DNA of 64,000 nucleotides from the NCBI RefSeq assembly GCF_000317475.1, contig NC_019729.1, positions 3,548,501-3,612,500 on the forward strand. The letters are read 5' to 3'. This document shows, in pieces, positions 47,123 through 56,346 of this stretch; position 1 is the first letter of the stretch, and the number at the start of each line of letters is the position of its first letter. The notes beneath the pieces were generated by a model. It did no database searches. It was not told the origin of the DNA and saw nothing but the letters and a program-made list of their open reading frames with translations. A program made the position numbers and the translations under genes. The DNA comes from Oscillatoria nigro-viridis PCC 7112 (GTDB taxonomy: Bacteria > Cyanobacteriota > Cyanobacteriia > Cyanobacteriales > Microcoleaceae).

Positions 47123-47169
47123 ACATTTTGCCACATTATGATATTATTAATATAGCAAATTATTCGCAC

Positions 47170-48048
47170 TTATTTAAAACTCCCATCTATCCCCGCTAAA
47201 ATCCCCTCAGCTTGCCCGCACAAAGCAGCGTGACAGCAACCGTTACTCGCCAACAATCCCCCCCACTGACTCACATCTCCCCGGTTATATTGCAAAGCAG
47301 AACCGTCAAAACGAGTAAATCGGCCGCCCGCTTCAGTCAAAATTAATTCCGGCGCCGCCAAATCCCAATCTTTCGGCGCAGACTTTCCAGAAAGCGCAAT
47401 ATAAACATCAGCCTTTTGTTCGACAATTGTCGCAATCTTACAGCCGATACTGCCGACAGCTATTTGATTTTGACAAGGCAGTTTTTGTAACAATTGATTA
47501 AAGCGATCGTCCCGGTGACTGCGGCTGGTTACTATAGGTAAATCTGCCACTATATTTCGCGCCGAAACTTGCAATTTTACCGCAGAACCGTCCCGATTTT
47601 CCATAAAAGCGCCAGCATCGCGGATGGCGTAATAAATCTTTTGCTGTTCGGGCCAAGCCACAACTGCCAATACCGGTCTTCCCTCGAAGGCTAAAGCAAT
47701 GTGAACTGCAAATTCCCCTGTCCTGTCAATAAAATCTCGGGTTCCATCCAAAGGGTCAATAATCCAAACCCAACTTTGGGGTAAGGGAATTTGACCGTTG
47801 GTTTTTAAATAAGATTTGTAAGTTTCTTCGCTGAGATAGCCAAATTCTGCATTCCCTAAAGCCGACTGCAATTGGTCGAGAATGTAAGAATTGACAGCGA
47901 CATCGGCAGCGGTGACGGGGCCATCTTTTTTCTCTTGGATGTCGAGGTTAGGAGTGTTGGAATCCTGCCGATAATAGGATTGTAGGATATCTGATGCACT
48001 CCAGGCGATCGATCGGGCAATTTCGCTGATTTCTTCGAGAGTTTTCAT
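47170..48048 (-). CDS. cysQ: 3'(2'),5'-bisphosphate nucleotidase CysQ-like / inositol monophosphatase family
   Basis: The 292-residue protein has the family's Mg2+ ligands: SEETY (about 92), DPLDGTRDFID (about 112-122) and WDLAAPELILTEAGG near the C terminus. CysQ removes the 3' phosphate of PAP formed in sulfate assimilation. Assignment to CysQ rather than inositol monophosphatase rests on TRDFI after the metal motif and the overall length. ATG 48048 starts the standard N terminus. Confidence 0.85.
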   Translation of the reverse strand: MKTLEEISEIARSIAWSASDILQSYYRQDSNTPNLDIQEKKDGPVTAADVAVNSYILDQLQSALGNAEFGYLSEETYKSYLKTNGQIPLPQSWVWIIDPLDGTRDFIDRTGEFAVHIALAFEGRPVLAVVAWPEQQKIYYAIRDAGAFMENRDGSAVKLQVSARNIVADLPIVTSRSHRDDRFNQLLQKLPCQNQIAVGSIGCKIATIVEQKADVYIALSGKSAPKDWDLAAPELILTEAGGRFTRFDGSALQYNRGDVSQWGGLLASNGCCHAALCGQAEGILAGIDGSFK

Positions 48049-48146
48049 GAATTTTTTTTTTTTTTGAACCGCAGATAAACGCCGATTAACGCAGATTTTT
48101 GTAGGGCGGTGCCCGCTTGTCCGCCCCTTGGAACCATCATTACCAA

Positions 48147-49274
48147 TTACCAATTAATATGAGGATATTTCCATTCATAATAATTGGGAAACACAAAATT
48201 AGTAAACGAAACCGAAATACTAACCTCCAATGATTTTACATGGTGCCACCAACCGACCGGAATAAAGATAGCCTCTCCCGGTTCCAAAATTACTTCAATA
48301 ATTTTCGCATCTCTGTAAAGCGGGTATTTGTCATAATCGGGATTTTCGCCGTCCACCTTGCTGAAAACTCCGACGTGGTTATACAGCAGAGGTGTTTGTT
48401 GCGGAGAAATCAATTTAATTAGTTTGCGACCAGACACTTGAGCTAAAATTAAATTAACTGGGTCATGGTGCAGCGGTGTAATCGTGCCTTTCGGACCGAA
48501 CCAAAAGAAAACTCTGCCTTTTGTATCCGTTGGATTTAGGTATTCTGGGAAAATTTCAATGTCGTTGAAGAGGGGTTTAAATTCCTCTCTTTCCAGAGTT
48601 TTGTTGTTAGCAACCATGTAGTAGTCGTTGCTAGGCCCGCCCTTGACCACCATCTCTACATATTTGCGGAACAAAACAATTTTTTTGTGATTTTCTATTT
48701 TGATTTCGTAATTCGGGTCGGAATTGCGGTTGGCTTGAATTTGTACCTCTGCATCGCCATATTTTTCCTGCAAATACTCCGGCGTCCACAACTGCAACGC
48801 TTTCCAGTTGTGCATAATATTGGTAATAATTACTGGAGTATTTTTGGCGTAGTAATTTTCGAGAAAATACTCTCGCGAAAGACTGCTTTTGCGTTCGATT
48901 GTGCCAAACTTGGAAGACAGGGCGGCTAATTGATTGTTAATCCTGAGATGCGATTCTAATTTCTGCAATAACTGCACGTAATGGCTGCCTGCTTGAAAGT
49001 AGGGATGAGAGGATATTTCCCTAACTTCTGCGGTGGCTGTTTCCGCATCTATGCCGGTACTTATTAGCGCTTGAATGATTTCTTCGTCGGGTTGATTTAA
49101 TAATTTGTTGGCCGCCACCCACTGTTTCATATTGTCGGGGACTTCTGGTTTGCTTGGCGCTGCGAGTAGATTGGGCAAGTTTTGCGTCAGCCATTCTAGA
49201 TTAACCTGTTGTTGCTCGCTTAGGGTAATCCGCAAAGGGGGAAGGGTGATACTTAGAGGTTGGGTGTCAGGCAT
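48147..49274 (-). CDS. JmjC/cupin-like Fe(II) oxygenase family protein
   Basis: The 375-residue protein has an N-terminal helical part of unknown type (about 1-135) and a cupin-like domain (Cupin_8/JmjC; about 140-375). A metal triad pattern is visible: HHD in TITPLHHDPVNLILAQVSG and the distal His in IPVGWWHHVKSLEVSISVSF. Members hydroxylate protein side chains with 2-oxoglutarate. The substrate is unknown. It lies 98 bases before cysQ on the same strand. Confidence 0.88.
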   Translation of the reverse strand: MPDTQPLSITLPPLRITLSEQQQVNLEWLTQNLPNLLAAPSKPEVPDNMKQWVAANKLLNQPDEEIIQALISTGIDAETATAEVREISSHPYFQAGSHYVQLLQKLESHLRINNQLAALSSKFGTIERKSSLSREYFLENYYAKNTPVIITNIMHNWKALQLWTPEYLQEKYGDAEVQIQANRNSDPNYEIKIENHKKIVLFRKYVEMVVKGGPSNDYYMVANNKTLEREEFKPLFNDIEIFPEYLNPTDTKGRVFFWFGPKGTITPLHHDPVNLILAQVSGRKLIKLISPQQTPLLYNHVGVFSKVDGENPDYDKYPLYRDAKIIEVILEPGEAIFIPVGWWHHVKSLEVSISVSFTNFVFPNYYEWKYPHINW

Positions 49275-49506
49275 GATTCGGGTATGTTGTTTTGGGAGTG
49301 TTTTGTGTGACTTTAACTTGTCTTACTAATATAGCAATTTTGTTAACGAACCGCGAAGGCGCAAAGGGCGCGAAGGAAGAGAAGAGAGAAGTTCACAAAT
49401 TTTGTCGAGGTTGCTGTCAGGATTTTAACTTAACAGGTGTTGCCAGTTCAAGTTTTCTAGCTTTCAGCCGTTTTAACCGGATAGTTTGGTTAATTTTCAT
49501 TTAAAA

Positions 49507-50367
49507 TTAACCCTTATTCATCCAGGTGCGGGTTCCGAAGTTTTTGCAGGAATGGGAAGCGATTTTAGCTGCTGCTGCGAGAGTATCTGTAAAGTTGTTA
49601 TTTTGCAAAATGTAGTGACAGAAAGCGCCGTGGAAAATATCGCCAGCGCCTAAAGTGTCTGTGGCTTGAATTTGAGGTGTTTCTATATGACCGCAAGTGC
49701 CATTGCTGAGGTATAAAATTGATTTTTCGCCGCGAGTGATGGCAATATGGGAAATTCCTGCTGCTGTCAGGTAAGCAAAGACTTGTTCTGAATTGTCGCA
49801 GTTGGGTGGATGAAAATTCTCGGAACATACCGCCCATTCAACGAAAGGCAATATTTCTTCTAATCCGGGCTTCCAACTGCCGCCGTCGAGGACAATGGGA
49901 ATGTTTTTTGACTTGGCAAGTTGAGCAATTTCTTGGCTGGCTGCGATTTGATGTCCGTCAAGCAGTACAATACTAACTGATGTTAAAATATCCGGGTTAA
50001 TTGTTTGACTGTCAACTTGCGATTTCGTAGCATTGAGGGAAATTACCGATCGATCGCCCGTTGCTTCAGTTACAATAATCGAGGAAACTGGCGGCGAGTG
50101 CGATCGCCCGGGTTCCAAATCGATTATCCTGACATTATACTCCGCTAAGTCTGCACGAATTAATTGGGCGATCGCGTGAGTGCCCAAAACGCCAGCCCAT
50201 ACCGCCGCATTCCCCAAATAGCTAAAAGTGACCGCAGCATTGGCCGCCGGCCCGCCCGCAGCAATGGTAAAATCAGAAGCAACAACTTTCTGATTTTCAC
50301 CTGAAGGCCCAACAGCCAAATAAACTAAATCTAAAGTCGCCAATCCCAAAAACAATCCGCTTTTCAT
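49507..50367 (-). CDS. PfkB family carbohydrate kinase
   Basis: The 286-residue protein has the PfkB N-terminal motif (FTIAAGGPAANAAVTFSYLG) and the C-terminal ATP/anion-hole motif with catalytic Asp (DTLGAGDIFHGAF). Ribokinase-like family; the sugar substrate is not evident (ribokinase, fructokinase or other). ATG 50367 (MKSGLFLGLATLDLVY) is the clear start; the longer frame passes into a repeat. It is divergent from rsmI with a tandem duplication in between. Confidence 0.9.
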   Translation of the reverse strand: MKSGLFLGLATLDLVYLAVGPSGENQKVVASDFTIAAGGPAANAAVTFSYLGNAAVWAGVLGTHAIAQLIRADLAEYNVRIIDLEPGRSHSPPVSSIIVTEATGDRSVISLNATKSQVDSQTINPDILTSVSIVLLDGHQIAASQEIAQLAKSKNIPIVLDGGSWKPGLEEILPFVEWAVCSENFHPPNCDNSEQVFAYLTAAGISHIAITRGEKSILYLSNGTCGHIETPQIQATDTLGAGDIFHGAFCHYILQNNNFTDTLAAAAKIASHSCKNFGTRTWMNKG

Positions 50368-50369
50368 AT

Positions 50370-50542
50370 CAACTCTTACATCTGTTCTTAAATATGTGGC
50401 ATGGGCGTCCCGCCCGTGCCCCATCTGCGGTTAAAATAAAAAATATCAAAATGGAGCTCAACTCTTACATCTGTTCTTAAATATGTGGCATGGGCGTCCC
50501 GCCCGTGCCCCATCTGCGGTTAAAATAAAAAATATCAAAATG
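50370..50542. repeat. 89-bp tandem duplication of the rsmI leader
   Basis: The segment from 50370 recurs with period 89 at 50459, identical for about 84 bases up to and including the rsmI ATG (50540-50542, matching an ATG at 50451). Each copy carries ggcatgggcgtcccgcccgt, an imperfect palindrome, and ttaaaataaaaaatatcaaa before the ATG. It occupies the divergent promoter region between the PfkB kinase and rsmI. Confidence 0.93.
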
Positions 50543-51421
50543 CAGTCAAATCCCACTACAGGAACACTTTACATCGTAGGAACCCCGATCGGCAACCTGG
50601 AAGACATGACATTTCGCGCCATCCGAATCTTGCAAACAGCAGACTTCATCGCCGCCGAAGATACCCGCCATACAGGCAAACTTTTGCAGCATTTCCAAAT
50701 CAAAACCCCCCAAATCAGCTATCACGAACACAACCAACACCAGCGACTTCCCGAACTCCTCGACAAACTGCATTTAGGCAAAGATATCGCCCTCGTCACA
50801 GATGCCGGAATGCCGGGAATTTCTGACCCCGGATACGAGTTAGTCAAAGCTTGCGCCGATGCTAGTATTAACATTATTCCGATTCCCGGCCCGACCGCCT
50901 GCATTGTTGGCATAACTGCATCAGGATTACCCACAGAGAAATTTGTATTTGAAGGTTTTTTACCCGTGAAAGGTCAAGAACGCCAACAGAGTTTAGAAAC
51001 TTTGCAAATAGAATCCCGCACTATAATATTATACGAATCTCCGCACAGATTGCGGCAAACTTTACAAGATTTAGCAAATACTTTGGGAAGGGACAGACAG
51101 ATTGTACTGGCGAGAGAGTTAACTAAAATGCACGAAGAGTTTTGGCGTGGTAGTATAGAAAGTGCGATCGAGCTTTACACCAATCGCGAACCCCAGGGAG
51201 AATTTACCCTCGTAATAGCCGGCATCCAAACAACCGCACCAATATTTTCCGAAGACGCCATCAAAGCAGAATTGCAAACATTAATTGCCGAAGGCATAAC
51301 TCGTTCCCAAGCCAGCCGCCAGCTAGCGCAACAAACATCCCTTCCCCGCCGCCAAATCTACCAACTCGCCCTCACAATTGGCGACAACGAATCACTAGAA
51401 CAACCCTTAGATGACTTGTGA
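50540..51421 (+). CDS. rsmI: 16S rRNA (cytidine(1402)-2'-O)-methyltransferase
   Basis: The 293-residue SAM-dependent enzyme modifies C1402 in 16S rRNA. Family motifs: GTLYIVGTPIGNLEDMTFRA, AAEDTRHTGKLL, SYHEHN, LVTDAGMPGISDPG and RTIILYESPHRL. ATG 50540 is the start; the longer frame begins inside a repeat. A small helical C-terminal part is normal for RsmI. Confidence 0.94.
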   Translation: MQSNPTTGTLYIVGTPIGNLEDMTFRAIRILQTADFIAAEDTRHTGKLLQHFQIKTPQISYHEHNQHQRLPELLDKLHLGKDIALVTDAGMPGISDPGYELVKACADASINIIPIPGPTACIVGITASGLPTEKFVFEGFLPVKGQERQQSLETLQIESRTIILYESPHRLRQTLQDLANTLGRDRQIVLARELTKMHEEFWRGSIESAIELYTNREPQGEFTLVIAGIQTTAPIFSEDAIKAELQTLIAEGITRSQASRQLAQQTSLPRRQIYQLALTIGDNESLEQPLDDL

Positions 51422-51499
51422 ATATCTCTCTTCTTCTCTGCGCCCTCTGCGCCCTCTGCGGTTAAATAAAAAAAGCTAGATACTCGCACTCAGAATTAT

Positions 51500-52717
51500 A
51501 TGGTACGCGGAAACTACGATCGACAAAAACCATATTTACGCAACCCCCACATCAACAAACCCATCGCCGAAATCTATGCAGACTTAGACGCCTTTACCTG
51601 GGAGATATTTGAAGACCAACCCCACCGCTTCGATACCGTAAGTTTCTACGTCTTGCTTCCCCCACTGTTTTACGAAGGGCGTTTCATCAAAGGAATTTAC
51701 TTCAGCGAAGCAGTCGAACTCATCAACAAACTATTTCCCCAACTTTCCTCAGTCTTTTTCTCCTTCACCTATTCCCCCGGAATCTCCTACTCCTGGGCCC
51801 CCGTAGCTGACGCCTACTCCAGTTTATACAAAAACCCGCAGCGAGATAAGTGGTTTCGCGAAACTTATGTCGATCGCGCCCACAAACCAATCATACCACT
51901 GCAAGACACCGACTTCATCAACGAATACTTAATTTCCCCGCGCAACGTCCCCGCCAAAGACATCGACCTCCTCGCCGTCGCCCGAATTTCCGAAGAAAAA
52001 AATTTGCCAATCATAGCCAAAGCCTTAAAAGTTTACCGCCAAAAATATCCGCAAAAACCGATAAAATTAACAGTAGTCACCGGCCACGAATTTGATGCTA
52101 GCGACCTGAAAACTCTCGACGAGTACGCATTAAAAGAATGGCGACAAGTCGAGGCAATTTTAGGCAATCCCTCCGACTACATTAACTTAGTGCCGAGAGT
52201 TGACTACTACAGCGAAATTCCCACATATTATTCGCGGGCGCAAGCATTCGTCCTCGGTTCCCTCCTCGAAGGAAAAAACCGGGGAATTACCGAAGCCATG
52301 AGTTGCAACGTACCAGTAATTTGTTTTGAAGAATTCAACCAATACGCCAGAGGAAACTCGCCAGTTTTCCCCGAAGGTGCGGGTCTTTACGCCAAATTCG
52401 ACCCAGAATCTCTGGCAGATACTATATATACAGTATTGGAAAATCAAACAGAATTTAAGCCGCGATATCAGTATTTAAAGCATTGCGGGCGCAAGAACTT
52501 TTTCAATACTTGTATAGACAGTTTTCCTTACTATCAGCACAACATTCCCGACTACAAGCCCGGAGATGCGATTAACAATTTGTGGCTGGATTTAGCCGTT
52601 CAGCAAAATTATCAAGTTAGCTTAAACAGCTTTTTGTACGGAGGTTCTCCCTTGTCTCATATTCGCGGGACAAATGCGATACAGCACAATCTCGGCGAGT
52701 TAACCAAGTTTGAATGA
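51500..52717 (+). CDS. Glycosyltransferase (GT4-like)
   Basis: The 405-residue protein has an N-terminal Rossmann-like half (about 1-175) and a C-terminal nucleotide-sugar-binding half: DLLAVARISEEKNL, and VLGSLLEGKNRGITEAMSCN, which contains the Glu-x7-Glu motif of retaining GT4 enzymes. The acceptor and sugar are unknown; it stands alone rather than in an exopolysaccharide cluster. The protein is followed by a strong hairpin at 52792. Confidence 0.8.
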   Translation: MVRGNYDRQKPYLRNPHINKPIAEIYADLDAFTWEIFEDQPHRFDTVSFYVLLPPLFYEGRFIKGIYFSEAVELINKLFPQLSSVFFSFTYSPGISYSWAPVADAYSSLYKNPQRDKWFRETYVDRAHKPIIPLQDTDFINEYLISPRNVPAKDIDLLAVARISEEKNLPIIAKALKVYRQKYPQKPIKLTVVTGHEFDASDLKTLDEYALKEWRQVEAILGNPSDYINLVPRVDYYSEIPTYYSRAQAFVLGSLLEGKNRGITEAMSCNVPVICFEEFNQYARGNSPVFPEGAGLYAKFDPESLADTIYTVLENQTEFKPRYQYLKHCGRKNFFNTCIDSFPYYQHNIPDYKPGDAINNLWLDLAVQQNYQVSLNSFLYGGSPLSHIRGTNAIQHNLGELTKFE

Positions 52718-52791
52718 CAGATAATTCGGAATGATGAAACCACAGAGGACACAGAGGAAGAGAAGGGAGAGATGAATAATTCTGATGTCAA

Positions 52792-52838
52792 CGGGATTTG
52801 AGATTAGTCCTCATAGCGAGGACTAATCTCAAATCCCG
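52792..52838. terminator. Perfect 21-bp inverted repeat between convergent genes
   Basis: Two 21-bp arms starting cgggatttgagatt and their exact complement enclose a 5-base loop (atagc). The hairpin separates the glycosyltransferase stop (52717) and the methyltransferase stop (52845), so it could stop transcription from both sides; no T-run. The loop-proximal cctcatagcgagg resembles the palindromes at 45710 and 36921. Confidence 0.7.
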
Positions 52839-52844
52839 TGGAAT

Positions 52845-53885
52845 TCATTCCCTGGCGGACTGGCAGGTGGCCATGACTATGCCCTGTTTGGCCGATGCCC
52901 TATGCCCTAAGACAATATCCCCAAAAATCTTACTGGCTAAAACTCTTGCTAAATTCACAGGAACAGCATTGCCGACCATTTTGTATCCATCAGCAATATA
53001 CTTGTACTTAAAAATAAACTCATCCGGGAAAGTCTGAACTCTCGCACACTCTCGCACAGAAAGCCGACGGTAAGGCAGAGGCGAATTGGGGTCAAAAATG
53101 CGTTTGTCTTTGCCAACCAGAATCATTTTACTAGCTTGAGGATGGAGAGGTGCGTGTCTGCCGCTTGCCTGAATTGTAAAAGAAGGTTCTGACCAACTTC
53201 TCACTCGATTGCGCGACATATAAAGGCTGGAAAACCCCAAATCCGCACATTCGTGATTTGGGACACAATCGTGATAATTATCTAATTTACCCTTAACTGA
53301 CATAGGGGCGATCGCCTGCAAATCGAAAATCGCATCTTTCAGCGTCAAAACATTGGTTCCCGGTTGGGGATACTCAAAACCAAAACCCAGATTCTGCCGA
53401 TAACCAACAACAATCACCCTTTGCCTATCTTGCGGAACATCAAAATTTTTAGCATTCAACAACTTGTACAAAACCCGATACCCGATTTCCTCAAACTGCG
53501 ATAATATATAAGTAAAAGCTTCCTTGTTTCTGGGAGCCAAAATACCGCTAACATTCTCAGCTAAAAAAAACAAAGGCTGCTTGTCCCGCACAATCCTGAT
53601 ATACTCCCAGAAAAGTTGACCCCGACTGTCATCAATCCCGCGTTTCGCCCCGGCTTCACTCCAACTTTGACAAGGAGGGCCGCCGATTATCCCAATACAG
53701 TTGGGAATTTCGTCAGATTTGATTTTTCGGATATCTCTGCGATCTAAAATAGTTTCAGGATGATTAAAATTATACGTATCCCAAATAGACTTATCATATT
53801 CATTCGCCCAAACCGCATTAAAGCCAGCCAAGCGAAAACCCAAATCCAACCCACCACAACCACAAAATAGAGAAATAATATCCAA
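52845..53885 (-). CDS. M.HaeIII-like DNA (cytosine-5-)-methyltransferase, orphan
   Basis: The roughly 346-residue protein has motif I (ISLFCGCGGLDLGFRLAGF), IV (GGPPCQSWSEAG), VI (LAENVSG), VIII (QDRQRVIVVG), IX (RRLSVRECARVQTFPDEF) and X (DGYKMVGNAVPVNLA). The segment IGGPPCQSWSEAGAKRGIDD and the recognition region SRNRVRSWSEPSFTIQASGR are very close to those I remember for M.HaeIII, so GGCC is the likely target (inference). No restriction enzyme adjoins it. TTG at 53885 is preferred over the 5'-most TTG because AAGG lies five bases upstream. The last 20 residues lie in the intergenic-type repeat, and the stop codon is inside it. Confidence 0.9.
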   Translation of the reverse strand: MDIISLFCGCGGLDLGFRLAGFNAVWANEYDKSIWDTYNFNHPETILDRRDIRKIKSDEIPNCIGIIGGPPCQSWSEAGAKRGIDDSRGQLFWEYIRIVRDKQPLFFLAENVSGILAPRNKEAFTYILSQFEEIGYRVLYKLLNAKNFDVPQDRQRVIVVGYRQNLGFGFEYPQPGTNVLTLKDAIFDLQAIAPMSVKGKLDNYHDCVPNHECADLGFSSLYMSRNRVRSWSEPSFTIQASGRHAPLHPQASKMILVGKDKRIFDPNSPLPYRRLSVRECARVQTFPDEFIFKYKYIADGYKMVGNAVPVNLARVLASKIFGDIVLGHRASAKQGIVMATCQSARE

Positions 53886-54043
53886 AGCCACCTTTTTTAA
53901 CCCGCAATAAATACAATAAATCAATTATAAACCTCTCTTTTCTTAGATATCTATCTCTTACTTCTCTCCCTCTGCGCCCTCTGCGCCCTCTGCGGTTAAG
54001 AAAAAAAATCTAATTCACACACAAACAGAATTTATCATCCTCA

Positions 54044-55309
54044 ATGAATGCAAACCCCATCCTCAAATCTTACCAACATTTCGGCGTCCACCTCGGCTTA
54101 GAAAGAATTCACCAACTTCTCCAAAAACTAGACAACCCCCACCAACAAGTACCCATTATCCACATTGCCGGCACCAATGGCAAAGGTTCCGTTTGCGCTT
54201 ATCTCTCTTCCGTACTAACAGAAGCAGGCTATCGAGTCGGGCGCTACACATCCCCGCACCTAATCGATTGGACAGAAAGAATTTGCATCAACCAAAAACC
54301 GATATCCCCAACAGAATTGCAACAGTGTCTAGAACGAGTTGTCGCCGCCACCGAAAACAACACCGAAACTCCCACTCAATTTGAAATAATCACCGCCGCA
54401 GCTTGGCTGTATTTCGCCGAACAAAAAACAGACATCGCAGTCATAGAAACTGGATTGGGCGGTAGATTAGACGCGACTAACGTTTGCGAAACACCTCTGG
54501 CTAGCGTCATCACTTCTATCAGTCTCGAACACTGGCAAATACTCGGCCCCACCGTGGCAGATATTGCTGGGGAAAAAGCGGGAATTCTTAAAGCAAAATG
54601 TCCGGCAGTTATCGGAGAATTGCCAGAATCAGCTAGAATAGTAGTAGAAAAACGCATTCAAGAATTAGACTGTCCGGCAACTTGGGTAAAACCCGCGATA
54701 GATTTAGGACAAGGATTCGCAGAATATCAGTTAGCTCAAAATGCGGTTAAAATAAAATATCAATTGCCGCTGCTGGGAAAAATTCAACTAATGAATTCAG
54801 CAATTGCGATCGCAACTTTGCAAATTCTCCAAAACCAAGGATGGCAAATTTCCCCAACCGCCATCGAAAACGGTATCGCCAAAACCCAATGGCCCGGAAG
54901 ACTCCAGCAGACAACTTGGAAAAACCGCAAAATATTAATTGACGGCGCGCACAATCCAGCCGCAGCTATAGCCCTGCGCGAATATGTAGATAATCTTAGC
55001 AGTTCCCAGCCACCGATTAACTGGGTAATCGGCATTCTTGCGACTAAAGACTGCGATGATATTTTGAAAGCATTACTCAAAAAGGGCGATCGACTTTACT
55101 TAGTACCCGTACCCGATCAAAACTCATCATCCCCCGCAGAATTAGCCAGCCTAGCTCAAATTATCTGTCCTGAATTAACACTCTGTCAAGCCTTCCCCGA
55201 CTTAACAACAGCTTTAGATGCTGCTGTTGCAGGTGACAACCTAACAATCCTTTGCGGTTCGCTTTATCTCGTCGGCTATTTTCTGCAACAACAACAATCG
55301 CAAGCTTAA
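54044..55309 (+). CDS. folC: Bifunctional folylpolyglutamate / dihydrofolate synthase
   Basis: This 421-residue ATP-dependent ligase of the Mur ligase type adds glutamate to folates and makes dihydrofolate. The P-loop is HIAGTNGKGSVCAYL (about 41-55), ETGLGGRLDATN carries the metal-binding residues, and DGAHNPAA marks the C-terminal domain. Normal length. Alone in its transcription unit. Confidence 0.95.
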   Translation: MNANPILKSYQHFGVHLGLERIHQLLQKLDNPHQQVPIIHIAGTNGKGSVCAYLSSVLTEAGYRVGRYTSPHLIDWTERICINQKPISPTELQQCLERVVAATENNTETPTQFEIITAAAWLYFAEQKTDIAVIETGLGGRLDATNVCETPLASVITSISLEHWQILGPTVADIAGEKAGILKAKCPAVIGELPESARIVVEKRIQELDCPATWVKPAIDLGQGFAEYQLAQNAVKIKYQLPLLGKIQLMNSAIAIATLQILQNQGWQISPTAIENGIAKTQWPGRLQQTTWKNRKILIDGAHNPAAAIALREYVDNLSSSQPPINWVIGILATKDCDDILKALLKKGDRLYLVPVPDQNSSSPAELASLAQIICPELTLCQAFPDLTTALDAAVAGDNLTILCGSLYLVGYFLQQQQSQA

Positions 55310-55314
55310 ACCCA

Positions 55315-55890
55315 TCAGAATTGTGTTTCTTCCTCAGTAAAGATAGGAGGCCACAATTCCGAAACGGGCAATTCCCAACCGGGAAAAAGTTCTGCTACTG
55401 TTAAGATATCGCCATTTCCTAAAACAGTCGGTTCACCTGTAGGGCGATAAACAGTCACTGTTTCTTCATCGGGATCGATCGTAATTCCGACGGTCGCACC
55501 CAATTCTATAAACTTCAAAACCTTGGTTTCTATAGGCTTAATGCGATCGCTCTGAGATTTAATCTCAACCACCAAATCCGGGACAAGTTCTCCAAAATAA
55601 CGCGGACTTTGGCGCAAGCGGGCGGCGCGCACAAAAGAAACATCCGGTGCTTTGACATTCGTATCCGGCATGATGAAACCGCCTGCAGAGTCAAAGACTC
55701 TCCCCAAGCGACGGGGATAAACCCAGTTACCCAGCAAGCGAATCAAAATACTGCTGATTTCACTGGATACGATGTCTGATGGCCCCACAATGGAAAGTCT
55801 CCCGTCTTCTAGTTCAATTTTGTAATCTAAACCCGCTTCGGAAAAAAGGGTTTGAACTTGGTTTAAATCTTTGACTGTCATCGCTGGCAT
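55315..55890 (-). CDS. Uma2/DUF820 family protein (copy d)
   Basis: The 191-residue protein of the Uma2 family has the MPDTNVKAPDVSFVRAARL strand with the conserved Asp, ELVPDLVVEIKSQSD (catalytic Glu) and the pattern FIELGATVGITIDPDEETV. It lies convergent with and 5 bases after folC. It is more divergent from copies a and c than those are from each other. Confidence 0.88.
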   Translation of the reverse strand: MPAMTVKDLNQVQTLFSEAGLDYKIELEDGRLSIVGPSDIVSSEISSILIRLLGNWVYPRRLGRVFDSAGGFIMPDTNVKAPDVSFVRAARLRQSPRYFGELVPDLVVEIKSQSDRIKPIETKVLKFIELGATVGITIDPDEETVTVYRPTGEPTVLGNGDILTVAELFPGWELPVSELWPPIFTEEETQF

Positions 55891-56182
55891 AAGAATTTTC
55901 TCCTATTCCGATCTGAGCTTTGATTTTAACACAAGTCAAATTTCTGAATATTTGATTAATTCAGGCTATATTCCTACACATCATCAATCAAGCTGAATTG
56001 ATAAAGGCGATCGCACGGCAGAAATAAACTCAGTTTCTGGGATGAGCGATCGTTCTTCTCAACAAACATTTACCTCTAAAATAGTCGAGATTGACTTATC
56101 CAGAGTTCTCCTCCGACTCCGCCTTGTGAAGATGCGGTAATTTCATCATTCGAGAATAACTTAAAAGCTGATATCTGCTTAT
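55891..56182. other. Intergenic region, no gene
   Basis: About 290 bases upstream of the first 65-bp direct repeat, with gcgatcg motifs and no supported coding frame. Confidence 0.35.
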
Positions 56183-56247
56183 ATATGGCGGCACACATTC
56201 CCATTATTTAATAATACGTCAAGTGGTAGAAAAAAGCAAGGGGCGAG
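56183..56247 (+). repeat. 65-bp direct repeat, left copy
   Basis: It starts atatggcggca and ends gcaaggggcgag. The copy at 57590 has about 57 of 65 identical bases, and both flank the toxin-antitoxin pair. The core ttcccattatttaataatac is identical and partly palindromic (ttatttaataa). Confidence 0.9.
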
Positions 56248-56346
56248 ATCAAAAAAGATTAATGCCTAATGGCTAATGCCCAATGCCAAATGCCAAATTT
56301 TTGTTACAATACAAGTGAGTTTATAAAAATTTAGAGAGAGAAGTTT

